This document shows, one piece after another, positions 38,499 to 51,400 of a stretch of 64,000 bases of DNA. The stretch covers positions 15,442,157-15,506,156 of the forward strand of contig NW_027480429.1 in the NCBI RefSeq assembly GCF_051401765.1, given 5' to 3'. The notes beneath the pieces were generated by a model that did no database searches, was not told where the DNA came from, and saw only the letters and a program-made list of their open reading frames with translations. The DNA comes from Calliopsis andreniformis (Eukaryota; Arthropoda; Insecta; Hymenoptera; Andrenidae). Position 1 is the first letter of the stretch. Every line of letters starts with the position of its first letter. The position numbers and the translations under genes were made by a program.

Positions 38499-39604
38499 TC
38501 AATGCCCGAAGCATAAAATGCAATAAAAGTACAACAGTTCTTCCATCATATAACAGGAATAATAGCAACCAGTGTGAAAGTAATGGTCATTTCCATGTTC
38601 CGGGCAACCTAGGCTTCACTCTAGGGCGTTGCTCCACCAGATCGAATAGTTAGGGCCTTAGAATTCAACGCCAGAATTCTAAAATACAATAAAGATGCAA
38701 CAGCTTTTCCATCGTATAAAACGAATAATTGCAAACAGTCTGAAAGTAATGGTCATTTCTACGTTCCAGGCAACCTAGGCTTCACCCTAGGCCGTTGTTC
38801 CACCAGATCGAATAGGTAGGGCCTAGGAAGTCAACGCCATAAGAATAAAATACAATATAAATATAACAGTTTTTCCATCGCATAAAACGAATAAAAGCAA
38901 CCAGTGTGAAGGTTATGGTCATTTCAACGTTCCGGGCAATCTAGGCTTCACTCTAGGGCGTTGCTCCACCAGATCAATCAGTTAGGGCCATAGAAGTCAA
39001 CGCCCGAAGCATAAAATACAAAATAAATAGTACAGTTTTTGCATCGTATAAAACGAATAATAGCAACCAGTGTGAAAGTTATGGTCATTTCAACGTTCCG
39101 GGCTTCCTAGGCTTCACTCTATGGCGTTGCTCCACCACATCGAATAGCTACGGCCTTAGAAGTCAACGCCTGAAGCATAAAATGCAAGAAAAATACAACA
39201 GTTTTTTCACCGTATAACAGGAATAATTGCAACAAGCGTGAAGGTAATGGTCATTTTTGCGTTCCGGGCAACCTAGGCTTCACCCTAGGGCGTTGTTCCA
39301 CCAAATCGAATAGTTAGGGCCTAAGAAGTGAACGCCAGATGCATAAAATACAATACAAATACAACAGTTTTTCCATCATATAAAACGAATAATTGCAACC
39401 AGGATGAAAGTTATGGTCATTTCTACTTATCGGGCAACCTAGGCTTCACCCTAGGGCGCTGCTCCAACAGATTGATTAGTTAGGGCCTTAGAAGTCAATG
39501 CCCGAAGCATAAAATGCAATAAAAGTACAACAGTTCTTCCATCATATAACAGGAATAATAGCAACCAGTGTGAAAGTAATGGTCATTTCCATGTTCCGGG
39601 CAAC
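38041..39604 (+). repeat. 6-monomer repeat (996 bp) closing B1
   Basis: The stretch from about 38061 to 38600 recurs at about 39057-39596, exactly 996 bp later. It covers p, q, r and a, with single-base differences such as AATAGAATAC against AATACAATAC and CCATGATAT against CCATCATAT. Type a begins at 38499 and 39495. A g/p chimeric monomer at about 39006-39110 joins TTTTTGCATCG to GGGCTTCC. The last type a monomer runs into B2 at 39605. Confidence 0.85.
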
Positions 39605-42600
39605 CTAGGCTTCACTCTAGGGCATTGCTCCACCAGATCGAATAGTTAGTACCTTAGAAGCCAACGCCAGAAGCATAAAATACAATATAAATACAACAGC
39701 TTTCCATCGTATAAAATGAATAATTGCAAACAGTGTGAAAGTAATGGTCATTTCTACGTTCCGGGCAACCTAGGCTTCACTGTAGGGCGTTGCACCACCA
39801 GATCGAATAGTTAGGGCCTTAGAAGTCAACGCCAGAAGCATAAAAGACAATATAAATACAACAACTTTTCCATCGTATAACAGAAATAATAGCAACCAGT
39901 GCGAAAGTTATGGTCATTTCTACGTTCCAGGCAACCTAGGCTTCACTCTAGGGCGTTCCTCCACCAGATCGAATAGTTAGGGCCTTAGAAGTCAACGCCC
40001 GAAGCCTAAAATGCAATAAAACTACAACAGTTTTTCCATCGCATAACAGGAATAATTCCAACCAGTTTGAAAGTGATGGTCATTTCTACGTTCCGGGCAA
40101 CCTAGGCTTCACTCTAGGGCGTTGTTACACCAGATCGAATAGTTAGGGCCTTAGAAGTCAACGCCCGAAGCATAAAATGCAATAAAACTACAACAGTTTT
40201 TCCATCGCATAACAGGAATAATTCCAACCAGTTTGAAAGTGATGGTCATTTCTACGTTCCGGGCTACCAAGGCTTCACTCTAGGGCGTTGTCACACCAGA
40301 TCGAATAGCTACGACCTTAGAAGTCAAAGCCAGAAGCAGAAAATACAATAAAAATGCAACAGTTTTTCCACCGTACAGCATGGCTAATTGCAACCAGTGC
40401 GAAAGTAATGATCATTTCGACGTTTCGGGCAACCTAGGCTTCACTCTAGGGCGCTGCTCCAACAGATCGAATAGCTAGGGACTTAGAATTCAACGCTAAA
40501 AGCATAAAGTACAATAAAGATGCAACAGCTTTTCCATGGTATAACAGGAATAAGTGCAACCAGTGTGAAGGTAACGGTCTGTCCTACGTTCCGGGCAACC
40601 TAGGCTTCACTCCAGGGCGTTGCTAAATCAGATCGAATAGATAGGATCTTAGAAGTCAACGCCCGAAGCATAAAGTACAAAATAAATAGAACAGATTTTC
40701 CATTGTATAAAACGAATAATAGCAACCAGTGTGAAAGTTAAGGTCATTTCTACGTTCCGGGCAACCTAGGCTTCACTCTAGGGCGTTGCACCACCAGATC
40801 GAATAGTTAGGGACTAAGAAGTCAACGCCAGAAGCACCAATTACAAAATAAATACAACAGTTTTTCGATCGTATAAAGCGAATAATTGCAACCAGTGTGA
40901 AAGTAATGGTCATTTCAACGTTGCGGGCAACCAAGGCTTCACTCTAGGGCGTTGTCACACCAGATCGAATAGCTACGACCTTAGAAGTCAAAGCCAGAAG
41001 CAGAAAATACAATAAAAATGCAACAGTTTTTCCACCCTATAGCATGGCTAATTGCAACCAGTGCGAAAGTAATGATCATTTCGACGTTTCGGGCAACCTA
41101 GGCTTCACTCTAGGGCGCTGCTCCACCAGATCGAATAGCTAGGGACTTAGAATTCAACGCTAAAAGCATAAAGTACAATAAAGATGCAACAGCTTTTCCA
41201 TCGTACAACAGGAATAATTGCAACCAGTGTGAAGGTAACGGTCTGACCTACGTTCCGGGCAACCTAGGCTTCACTCCAGGCCGTTGCTAAATCAGATCGA
41301 ATAGATAGGATCTTAGAAGTCAACGCCCGAAGCATAGAGTACAAAATAAATAGAAGAGATTTTCCATTGTATAAAACGAATAATAGCAACCAGTGAGAAA
41401 GTTAAGGTCATTTCTACGTTCCGGGCATCCTAGGCTTCACTGTAGGGCGTTGCACCACCAGATCGAATAGTTAGGGCCTTAGAAGTCAACGCCAGAAGCA
41501 TAAAAAACAATATAAATACAACAACTTTTCCATCGTATAACAGGAATAATAGCAACCAGTGTGAAAGGTATGATCATTTCGACGTTTCGGGCAACATAGG
41601 CTTCACTGTAGGGCGTTGCTCCACCAGATCGAATGGGTAGGGCCATAGAAGTCAACGCCCGGAACATAAAATACAATATAAATACAACAGTTTTTCCATT
41701 GTATAAAACGAATAATGGCAACCAGTGTGAAAGTAATGGTCATTTCTACGTTCCGGGCAACCTAGGCGTCACTCTAGGGCGTTGCTCCACCACATCGAAT
41801 AGCTACGGCCTTAGAAGTCAACGCCAGAAGCATAAAATACAATATAAATACAACAGCATTTCCATCGTATAAAATGAATAATTGCAAACAGTGTGAAAGT
41901 AATGGTCATTTCTACGTTCCGGGCAACCTAGGCTTCACTCTATGCGTTGCTCCACCCGATCGAATAGCTAGGGACTTAGAATTCAACGCTAAAAGCATAA
42001 AGTACAATAAAGATGCAACAGTTTTTCCATCGTATAACAGGAATAATTGCAACCAGTGTGAAGGTAACGGTCTGTCCTACGTTCCGGGCAACCTAGGCTT
42101 CACTCTAGGGCGTTGCTACACCAGATCGAATAGTTAAGGCCTTAGAAGTCCACGCCAGAAGCATAAAATACGATAAAGATGCAACAGTTTTTCCATCGTA
42201 TAAAACGAATAATTGCAACCAGTGTGAAATTTATGGTCATTCCTACATTCTGAGCAACCTAGACTTCACTCTAGAGCGTTTCTCCACCAGATCGAATAGT
42301 TAGGTCCTTAGAAGTTGACACCAGAAGCATAAAATACGATATAAATACAACATTTTGTCCTTCGTAGGACAGGAATATTTGCAACCAGTGCGAAAGTTAT
42401 GGTCATTTCTGCGTTCCGGGCAACCTAGGCTTCACTCTAGGGCGTTGCTCCACCAGATCAATCAGTTAGGGCCTTAGAAGTCAACGCCCGATGCATAAAA
42501 TACAAAATAAATAGAACAGTTTTTCCATTGTATAAAACGAATAATTGCTACCAGTGTAAAAGCTATGGTCATTTCTACGTTCCGGTCAACCTAGGCTTCA

Positions 42601-45526
42601 CTCTAGGGCGTTGCTCCACCAGATCGAATAGTTAGGGCCTTAGAAGTCCACGCCAAAAGCATAAAATACGATAAAGTTGCAACAGTTTTTCGATAGTATA
42701 ACAGGAATAATTCCAACCAGTCTGAAAGTAATGGTCATTTCTACGTTCCAGGCAATCTAGGCTTCAGCCTAGGGCGTTGTTCCACCAGATCGAATAGTTA
42801 GGGCCTAAGAAGTCAACGCCAGAAGCATAAAATACAATATAAATATAACAGTTTTTCCATCGTATAAAACGAATAATAGCAACCAGTGTGAAAGTTATAG
42901 TCATTTCTACGTTCCGGGCTTCCTAGGCTTCACTATATGGCGTTGATCCACCACATCGAATAGCTACGTCCTTAGAAGTCAACGCCTGAAGCATAAAATG
43001 CAATAAAAATACAACAGGTTTTTCACCGTATAACTGGAATAGTTGCAACAAGCGTGAAGGTAATGGTCATTTCTGCGTTCCGGGCAACCTGGCTTCACCC
43101 TAGGGCGTTGTTCCACCAAATCGAATAGTTAGGGCCTAAGAAGTGAACGCCAGAAGCATAAAATACAATATAAATACAACAGTTTTACCATCATATAAAA
43201 CGAATAATAGCAACCAGTGTGAAGGTTATGGTCATTTCAACGTTCCGGGCAATCTAGGCTTCACTCTAGGGCGTTGCTCCCCCAGATCAATCAGTTAGGG
43301 CCTTAGAAGTCAACGCCCGAAGCATAAAATACAAAATAACTAGAACAGTTTTTCCATTGCATAAAACGAATAATTGCTACCAGTGTAAAAGTTATGGTCA
43401 TTTCTACGTTCCGGGTAACCTAGGCTTCACTCTAGGGCGTTGCTCCACCAAATCGAATAGTTAGGGCCTTAGAAGTCCACGACAGAAGCATAAAATACGA
43501 TAAAGATGCAACAGTTTTTCCATCGTATAAAACGAATAATTGCAACCAGTGTGAAATTTATGGTCATTCCTACATTCCGAGCACCCTGGGCTTCACCCTA
43601 TTGCGTTGTTCCACCTGATGGAATAGTTAGGGCCTAAGAAGTCAACGCCAGAACCATAAAATACGATATAAATACAGCAGCTTTTCCATCGTATAAAACG
43701 AATAATTGCAACCAGCGTGATAGTTATGCTTATTTCTACGTACCGGGCAACCTAGGCATCACCCTAGGGCGTTGCTCCAACAGATTGAATAGTTAGGGCC
43801 TTAAAAGTCAATGCCCGAAGCATAAAATGCAATACAAATACAACAGTTTTTCCATCGTATAACAGGAATAATTGCAACCAGTGTGAATGTAATGGTCGTT
43901 TCTACGTTCCGGGCAACCTAGGATTCACTCTAGGGCGTTGCTCCAACAGATTGAATAGTTAGGGCCTTACAAGTCAATGCCCGAAGCATAAAATGCAATA
44001 AAAATACAACAGTGTTTCCATCATATAACGGGAATAATTGCAATCAGTTTGAAAGTGATGGCCATTTCTACGTTCCGGGTAACCTAGGCTTCACTCTAGG
44101 GCGTTGTTCCACCACATCGAACAGTTAGGCCCTAAGAAGTCAACGCCAGAAGCATAAAATACAATATAAATATAACAGTTTTTCCATCGTATAAAACGAA
44201 TGATAGCAACCAGTGTGAAAGTTATGGTCATTTCTACGTCCCGGGCAACCTAGGCTTCACTCTAGGGCGTTGCTCCACCAGATCGAATAGTTATTGCCTT
44301 AGAAGTCAACGCCCGAAGCATAAAATACAAAATAAATAAAACAGTTTTTCCATCGTATAAAACGAATAATTGCAACCAGTATGAAACTTATGGTCATTCC
44401 TACATTCCGAGCAACCTGGGCTTCACCCTAGGGCGTTGTTCCACCAGATGGAATAGTTAGGGCCTAAGAAGTCAACGCCAGAACCATAAAATGCAAAAAA
44501 AATACAACAGTGTTTCCATCGTATAAAACGAATAATAGCAACCAGTTTGAAACTTATGGTCATTTCTACTTTCCGAGCAACCTAGGCTTCACCCTAGGGC
44601 GTTGCTCCAACAGATTGAATAGTTAGGGTCTTAGAAATCAACGCCCGAACCATAAAATGCAAAAAAAATACAACAGTGTTTCCATCATATGACAGGAATA
44701 ATTGCAACCAGTTTGAAAGTGATGGCCAATTCTACGTTCCGGGCAACCTAGGTTTCACTCCAGGGCGTTGCACCAGCAGACCGAATAGTTACGGCCTAAG
44801 AAGTCAACGCCAGAAGCATAAAATACGATATAAATACAACAGCATTTCCATCTTATAAAACGAATAATTGCAACCAGTGTGAAAGTAATGGTCATTTCTA
44901 CGTTCCGAGCACCCTAGGCGTCTCTCTAGGGCGTTGCTCTACCACATCTAAAAGCTACGGCCTTAGAAGTCAACGCCAGAGGCATGAAATACAATATAAA
45001 TACAACAGTGTTTCCATCATATAACAGGAATAATTGCAACCAGTTTGAAAGTGATGGCCATTTCTACGTTCCGGGCAACCTAGGCTTCACTCTATGACGT
45101 TCTTCCACCACATCGAATAGCTACGGCCTCAGAAGTCAACGCCTGAAGTATAAAAGGCATTAAAAATACAACAGTCTCTCCATCCTATAACAGGAATAAT
45201 TGCAACCCGTGTGAAAGTAATGGTCATTTCTACGTTCCAGGCAATCTAGGCTTCACTCTAGGGCGTTGTTCCACCAGATCGAATAGTTAGGGCCTAAGAA
45301 GTCAACGACAGAAGCATAAAATACAATATAAATATATCAGTTTTTCCATCGTATAAAACGAATAATAGCAGCCAGTGCGAAAGTTAAGGTCATTTCTACG
45401 GTCCGGGCAACCTAGGCTTCACTCTAGGGCGTTGCTCCACCAGATCAAACAGTTAGGGCCTTAGAAGCCAACGCTCGAAGCATTAAATACCAAATAAATA
45501 GAACAGTTTTTCCATCGTATAAAACA

Positions 45527-46813
45527 AATAATTGCAACCAGTATGAAACTTATGGTCATCTCTACTTTCCGAGCAAGCTAAGCTTCACCCTAGGGCGTTG
45601 CTCCAACAGATTCAATAGTTAGGACCTTAGAAGTGAACGCCAGAACCATAAAATGCAAAAAAATACAACAGTGTTTCCATCATATATCAGGAATAACTGC
45701 AACCAGTTTGAAAGTGATGGCCAATTCTACGTTCCGGGCAACCTAGGTTTCACTCCATGGCGTTGCTCCACCAGATTCAACAGTTAGGGCCTTATAAGTC
45801 AACGCCCGAAGCATAAAATATAAAATAAATAGTACAGTTTTTGCGTCGTATAAAACGAATAATTGCTACCAGTGTGGAAGTTATGGTCATTTCCACGTTC
45901 CGGGTAGCCTAGGCTTCACTCTAGGGCGTTGCTCCACCAGATGGAACAGTTAGGGCCTTAGAAGTCAACGCCAGATGCATAAAATACAATAACGATGCAA
46001 CAGTTTTTCCATCGTATAACAGGAATAATAGCAACCAGTGTGAAAGTTATGGTCATTTCAACGTTCCGGGCTTCCTAGGCTTCACTCTATGGCGTTGCTC
46101 CACCACATCGAATAGCTACGGCCTTAGAAGTCAACGCCTGAAGCATAAAATGCAATAAAAATACAACAGTTTTTTCACCGTATAACAGGAATAATTGCAA
46201 CCAGTGTGAAATTTATGGTCATTCCTACATTCCGAGCAACCTAGACTTCACTCTAGAGCGTTTCTCCACCAGATCGAATAGTTAGGTCCTTAGAAGTTGA
46301 CACCAGAAGCATAAAATACGATATAAATACAAGATTTTGTCCTTCGTAGAACAGGAATATTTGCAACCAGTGCGAAAGTTATGGTCATTTCTGCGTTCCG
46401 GGCAACCTAGGCTTCACTCTAGGGCGTTGCTCCACCAGATTCAACAGCTAGGGCCATAGAAGTCAACGCCCGAAACATAAAATACAAAATAAATAGTACA
46501 GTTTTTGCATCGTATAAAACGAATAATTGCTACCAGTGTGGAAGTTATGGTCATTTCCACGTTCCGGGCAGCCTAGGCTTCACTCTAGGGCGTTGCTCCA
46601 CCAGATGGAATAGTTAGGGCCTTAGAAGTCAACGCCAGATGCATAAAATACAATAAAGATGCAACAGTTTTTCCATCGTATAACAGGAATAATTGCAACC
46701 AGTTTGAAAGTGATGGTCATTTTTACGTTCCGGGCAATCTAGGCTTCGCTCTAGGGCGTTGTTCCACCAGATCGAACAGTTAGGCCCTAAGAAGTCAACG
46801 CCAGAAGCATAAA
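45527..46813 (+). repeat. Internal 1,287-bp duplication, copy 1, in B2
   Basis: This is the B2 counterpart of 26115-27401, with its own partner at 47186-48472. The single A/G difference between partners is kept (TTCACTC against TTCGCTC), so the internal duplication predates the 19.4-kb duplication. Confidence 0.85.
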
Positions 46814-47185
46814 GTACAATATAAATACAACAGTTTTTCCATCGTATAAAACAAATAATTGCAACCAGTATGAAACTTATGGTCATTTCGACTTTCCCAG
46901 CAACCTAGGCTTCACCCTAGGGCGTTGCTCCAACAGATTGAATAGTTAGGGCCTTAGAAGTCAACGCCCGGACCATAAAATGCAAAAAAAATACAACAGT
47001 GTTTCCATCATATAACAGGAATAATTGCAACCAGTTTGAAAGTGATGGCCAATTCTACGTTCCGGGCAACCTACGCTTCACTCTATTGCGTTGCTCCACC
47101 AGATCGAATAGTTAGTGCCTTAGAAGTCAACGCCAGAAGCATATAATACAATATAAATACAACAGTGTTTCCATCGTATAAAACG

Positions 47186-48472
47186 AATAATTGCAACCAG
47201 TATGAAACTTATGGTCATCTCTACTTTCCGAGCAAGCTAAGCTTCACCCTAGGGCGTTGCTCCAACAGATTCAATAGTTAGGACCTTAGAAGTGAACGCC
47301 AGAACCATAAAATGCAAAAAAATACAACAGTGTTTCCATCATATATCAGGAATAACTGCAACCAGTTTGAAAGTGATGGCCAATTCTACGTTCCGGGCAA
47401 CCTAGGTTTCACTCCATGGCGTTGCTCCACCAGATTCAACAGTTAGGGCCTTATAAGTCAACGCCCGAAGCATAAAATATAAAATAAATAGTACAGTTTT
47501 TGCGTCGTATAAAACGAATAATTGCTACCAGTGTGGAAGTTATGGTCATTTCCACGTTCCGGGTAGCCTAGGCTTCGCTCTAGGGCGTTGCTCCACCAGA
47601 TGGAACAGTTAGGGCCTTAGAAGTCAACGCCAGATGCATAAAATACAATAACGATGCAACAGTTTTTCCATCGTATAACAGGAATAATAGCAACCAGTGT
47701 GAAAGTTATGGTCATTTCAACGTTCCGGGCTTCCTAGGCTTCACTCTATGGCGTTGCTCCACCACATCGAATAGCTACGGCCTTAGAAGTCAACGCCTGA
47801 AGCATAAAATGCAATAAAAATACAACAGTTTTTTCACCGTATAACAGGAATAATTGCAACCAGTGTGAAATTTATGGTCATTCCTACATTCCGAGCAACC
47901 TAGACTTCACTCTAGAGCGTTTCTCCACCAGATCGAATAGTTAGGTCCTTAGAAGTTGACACCAGAAGCATAAAATACGATATAAATACAAGATTTTGTC
48001 CTTCGTAGAACAGGAATATTTGCAACCAGTGCGAAAGTTATGGTCATTTCTGCGTTCCGGGCAACCTAGGCTTCACTCTAGGGCGTTGCTCCACCAGATT
48101 CAACAGCTAGGGCCATAGAAGTCAACGCCCGAAACATAAAATACAAAATAAATAGTACAGTTTTTGCATCGTATAAAACGAATAATTGCTACCAGTGTGG
48201 AAGTTATGGTCATTTCCACGTTCCGGGCAGCCTAGGCTTCACTCTAGGGCGTTGCTCCACCAGATGGAATAGTTAGGGCCTTAGAAGTCAACGCCAGATG
48301 CATAAAATACAATAAAGATGCAACAGTTTTTCCATCGTATAACAGGAATAATTGCAACCAGTTTGAAAGTGATGGTCATTTTTACGTTCCGGGCAATCTA
48401 GGCTTCGCTCTAGGGCGTTGTTCCACCAGATCGAACAGTTAGGCCCTAAGAAGTCAACGCCAGAAGCATAAA
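47186..48472 (+). repeat. Internal 1,287-bp duplication, copy 2, in B2
   Basis: This is the B2 counterpart of 27774-29060. Content and boundaries are as in B1, and the match to copy 1 stops at CATAAAA against CATAAAG. Confidence 0.85.
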
Positions 48473-51400
48473 ATACAATATAAATATAACGGTTTTTCCA
48501 TCGTATAAAACGAATGATAGCAACCAGCGTGAAAGTTATGGTCATTTCTACGTTCCGGGCAACCTAGGCTTCACTCTAGGGCGTTGCTCCACCAGATCGA
48601 ATAGTTATTGCCTTTGAAGTCAACGCCCGAAGCATAAAATACAAAATAAATAAAACAGTTTTTCCATTGTATGAAACGAATAATTGCAACCAGTATGAAA
48701 CTTATGGTCTTTTCCACTTTCCGAGCAACCTAGGCGTCACTCTAGGGCGTTGCTCCACCAGATCGAATAGCTAGGGACTTAGAATTCATCTCTAAAAGCA
48801 TAAAATACAATTAAAATACAACAGTTTTTCCATCGTATAACAGGAATAATTGCAACCAGTGTGAAAGTAATGGTCATTTCTACGTTCCGGGCAACCTAGG
48901 CTTCACCCTAGGGCGTTGTTCCACCAAATCGAATAGTTAGGGCCTAAGAAGTGAACGCCAGATGCATAAAATACAATATAAATACTACAGTTTTTCCATC
49001 ATATAAAACGAATAATTGCAACCAGGATGAAAGTTATGGTCATTTCTACTTTCCGGGCAACCTAGGCTTCACCCTAGGGCGCTGCTCCAACAGATTGATT
49101 AGTTAGGGCCTTAGAAGTCAATGCCCGAAGCATAAAATGCAATAAAAGTTCAACAGTTCTTCCATCATATAACAGGAATAATTGCAACCAGTGTGAAAGT
49201 AATGGTCATTTCCATGTTCCGGGCAACCTAGGCTTCACTCTAGGGCGTTGCTCCACCAGGTCGAATAGTTAGGGCCTTAGAATTCAACGCCAGAATTCTA
49301 AAATACAATAAAGATGCAACAGCTTTTCCATCGTATAAAACGAATAATTGCAAACAGTCTGAAAGTAATGGTCATTTCTACGTTCCAGGCAACCTAGGCT
49401 TCACCCTAGGGCGTTGTTCCACCAGATCGAATAGGTAGGGCCTAGGAAGTCAACGCCATAAGAATAAAATACAATATAAATATAACAGTTTTTCCATCGT
49501 ATAAAACGAATAAAAGCAACCAGTGTGAAGGTTATGGTCATTTCAACGTTCCGAGCAATCTAGGCTTCACTCTAGGGCGTTTCTCCACCAGATCAATCAG
49601 TTAGGGCCATAGAAGTCAACGCCCGAAGCATAAAATACAAAATAAATAGTACAGTTTTTGCATCGTATAAAACGAATAATTGCTACCAGTGTGGAAGTTA
49701 TGGTCATTTCCACGTTCCGGGCAGCCTAGCCTTCACTCTAGGGCGTTGCTCCACCAGATGGAATAGTTAGGGCCTTAGAAGTCAACGCCAGATGCATAAA
49801 ATACAATAAAGATGCAACAGTTTTTCCATCGTATAACAGGAATAATTGCAACCAGTTTGAAAGTGATGGTCATTTTTACGTTCCGGGCAACCTAGGCTTC
49901 ACTCTAGGGCGTTGTTCCACCAGATCGAACAGTTAGGCCCTAAGAAGTCAACGCCAGAAGCATAAAATACAATATAAATATAACAGTTTTTCCATCGTAT
50001 AAAACGAATGAGAGCAACCAGCGTGAAAGTTATGGTCATTTCTACGTTCCGGGCAACCTAGGCTTCACTCTAGGGCGTTGCTCCACCAGATCGAATAGTT
50101 ATTGCCTTAGAAGTCAACGCCCGAAGCATAAAATACAAAATAAATAAAACAGTTTTTCCATTGTATGAAACGAATAATTGCAACCAGTATGAAACTTATG
50201 GTCTTTTCCACTTTCCGAGCAACCTAGGCTTCACCCTAGGGCGTTGCTCCAACAGATTGAATCGTTAGGGCCTTAGAAGTCAACGCCCGAAGCAAAAAAC
50301 ACGATATAAATACAACAGCTTTTCCATCGTATAAAACGGATAATTGCAACCAGTGTGAAAGTAATGGTCATTTCTACTTTCCGAGCAACCTAGGCGTCAC
50401 TCTAGGGCGTTGCTCCACCAGATCGAATAGCTAGGGACTTAGAATTCATCTCTAAAAGCATAAAATACAATTAAAATACAACAGTTTTTCCATCGTATAA
50501 CAGGAATAATTGCAACCAGTGTGAAAGTAATGGTCATTTCTACGTTCCGGACAACGTAGGTTTCACTCTAGGGCGTTGATCCGCCAGAGGGAATAGTTAG
50601 GGCCTAAGGAGTCAACTCCAGAAGCATAAAATACAATATAAATACAACAGTTTTTCAATCGTATAAAACGAATAATTGCAACCAGTGTGAAAGTTATGGT
50701 CATTTCTACGTTCCGGGCAACCTAGGTTTCACTCTAGGGCGTCGCTCCAATAGGTCGAATAGCTAGGGACTTAGAATTCAACGCCAGAAGGATAAAATAC
50801 AATATATCTACAACAGTTTTTTCATCGTATAAAATGAATACTTGCAAACATTGTGAAAGTTATGGTCATTTCTACGTTCCAGGCAACCAAGGCTTCACCC
50901 TAGGGCGTTGTTCCACCAGATAGAATAGGTAGGGCTTAAGAAGTCAACGCCTTAAGAATAAAATACAATATAAATATAACAGTTTTTCCATCGTATAAAA
51001 CGAATAATAGCAACCAGTGTGAAAGTTATGGTCATTCCTACGTTCCGGGCGACCTAGTCTTCAGTCTGGGGCGTTGTTCCACCAGATCGAATAGTTAGGG
51101 CCTAGGAAGTCAACGCCATAAGAATAAAATACAATATAAATATAACAGTTTTTCCATCGTATAAAACGAATAAAAGCAACCAGTGTGAAGGTTATGGCCA
51201 TTTCTACGTTCCGGGCAACCTAGGCTTTACTCTATGACGTTCTTCCACCACATCGAATAGCTACGGCCTCAGAAGTCAACGCCTGAAGTATAAAAGGCAT
51301 TAAAAATACAACAGTCTCTCCATCCTATAACAGGAATAATTGCAACCCGTGTGAAAGTAATGGTCATTTCTACGTTCCAGGCAACCTAGGCTTCACTCTA

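Larger units (their letters stand above)
20193..39604 (+). repeat. Tandem segmental duplication, copy B1 (19,412 bp, 117 monomers)
   Basis: This segment recurs immediately downstream at 39605-59016. Left of 20193 the sequences differ (GAGCGAG against GGGCAAC before CTAGG); from 20193 on they agree. The length equals 117 x 166 less 10. Ten one-base deletions lie at about 20287, 22530, 23678, 26245, 27903, 33049, 33670, 33819, 34125 and 34396, and they account for the shortfall exactly. More than ten stretches compared by eye against copy B2 showed no difference. Whether this is a very recent unequal exchange or an assembly duplication cannot be settled from sequence alone. Confidence 0.95.
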
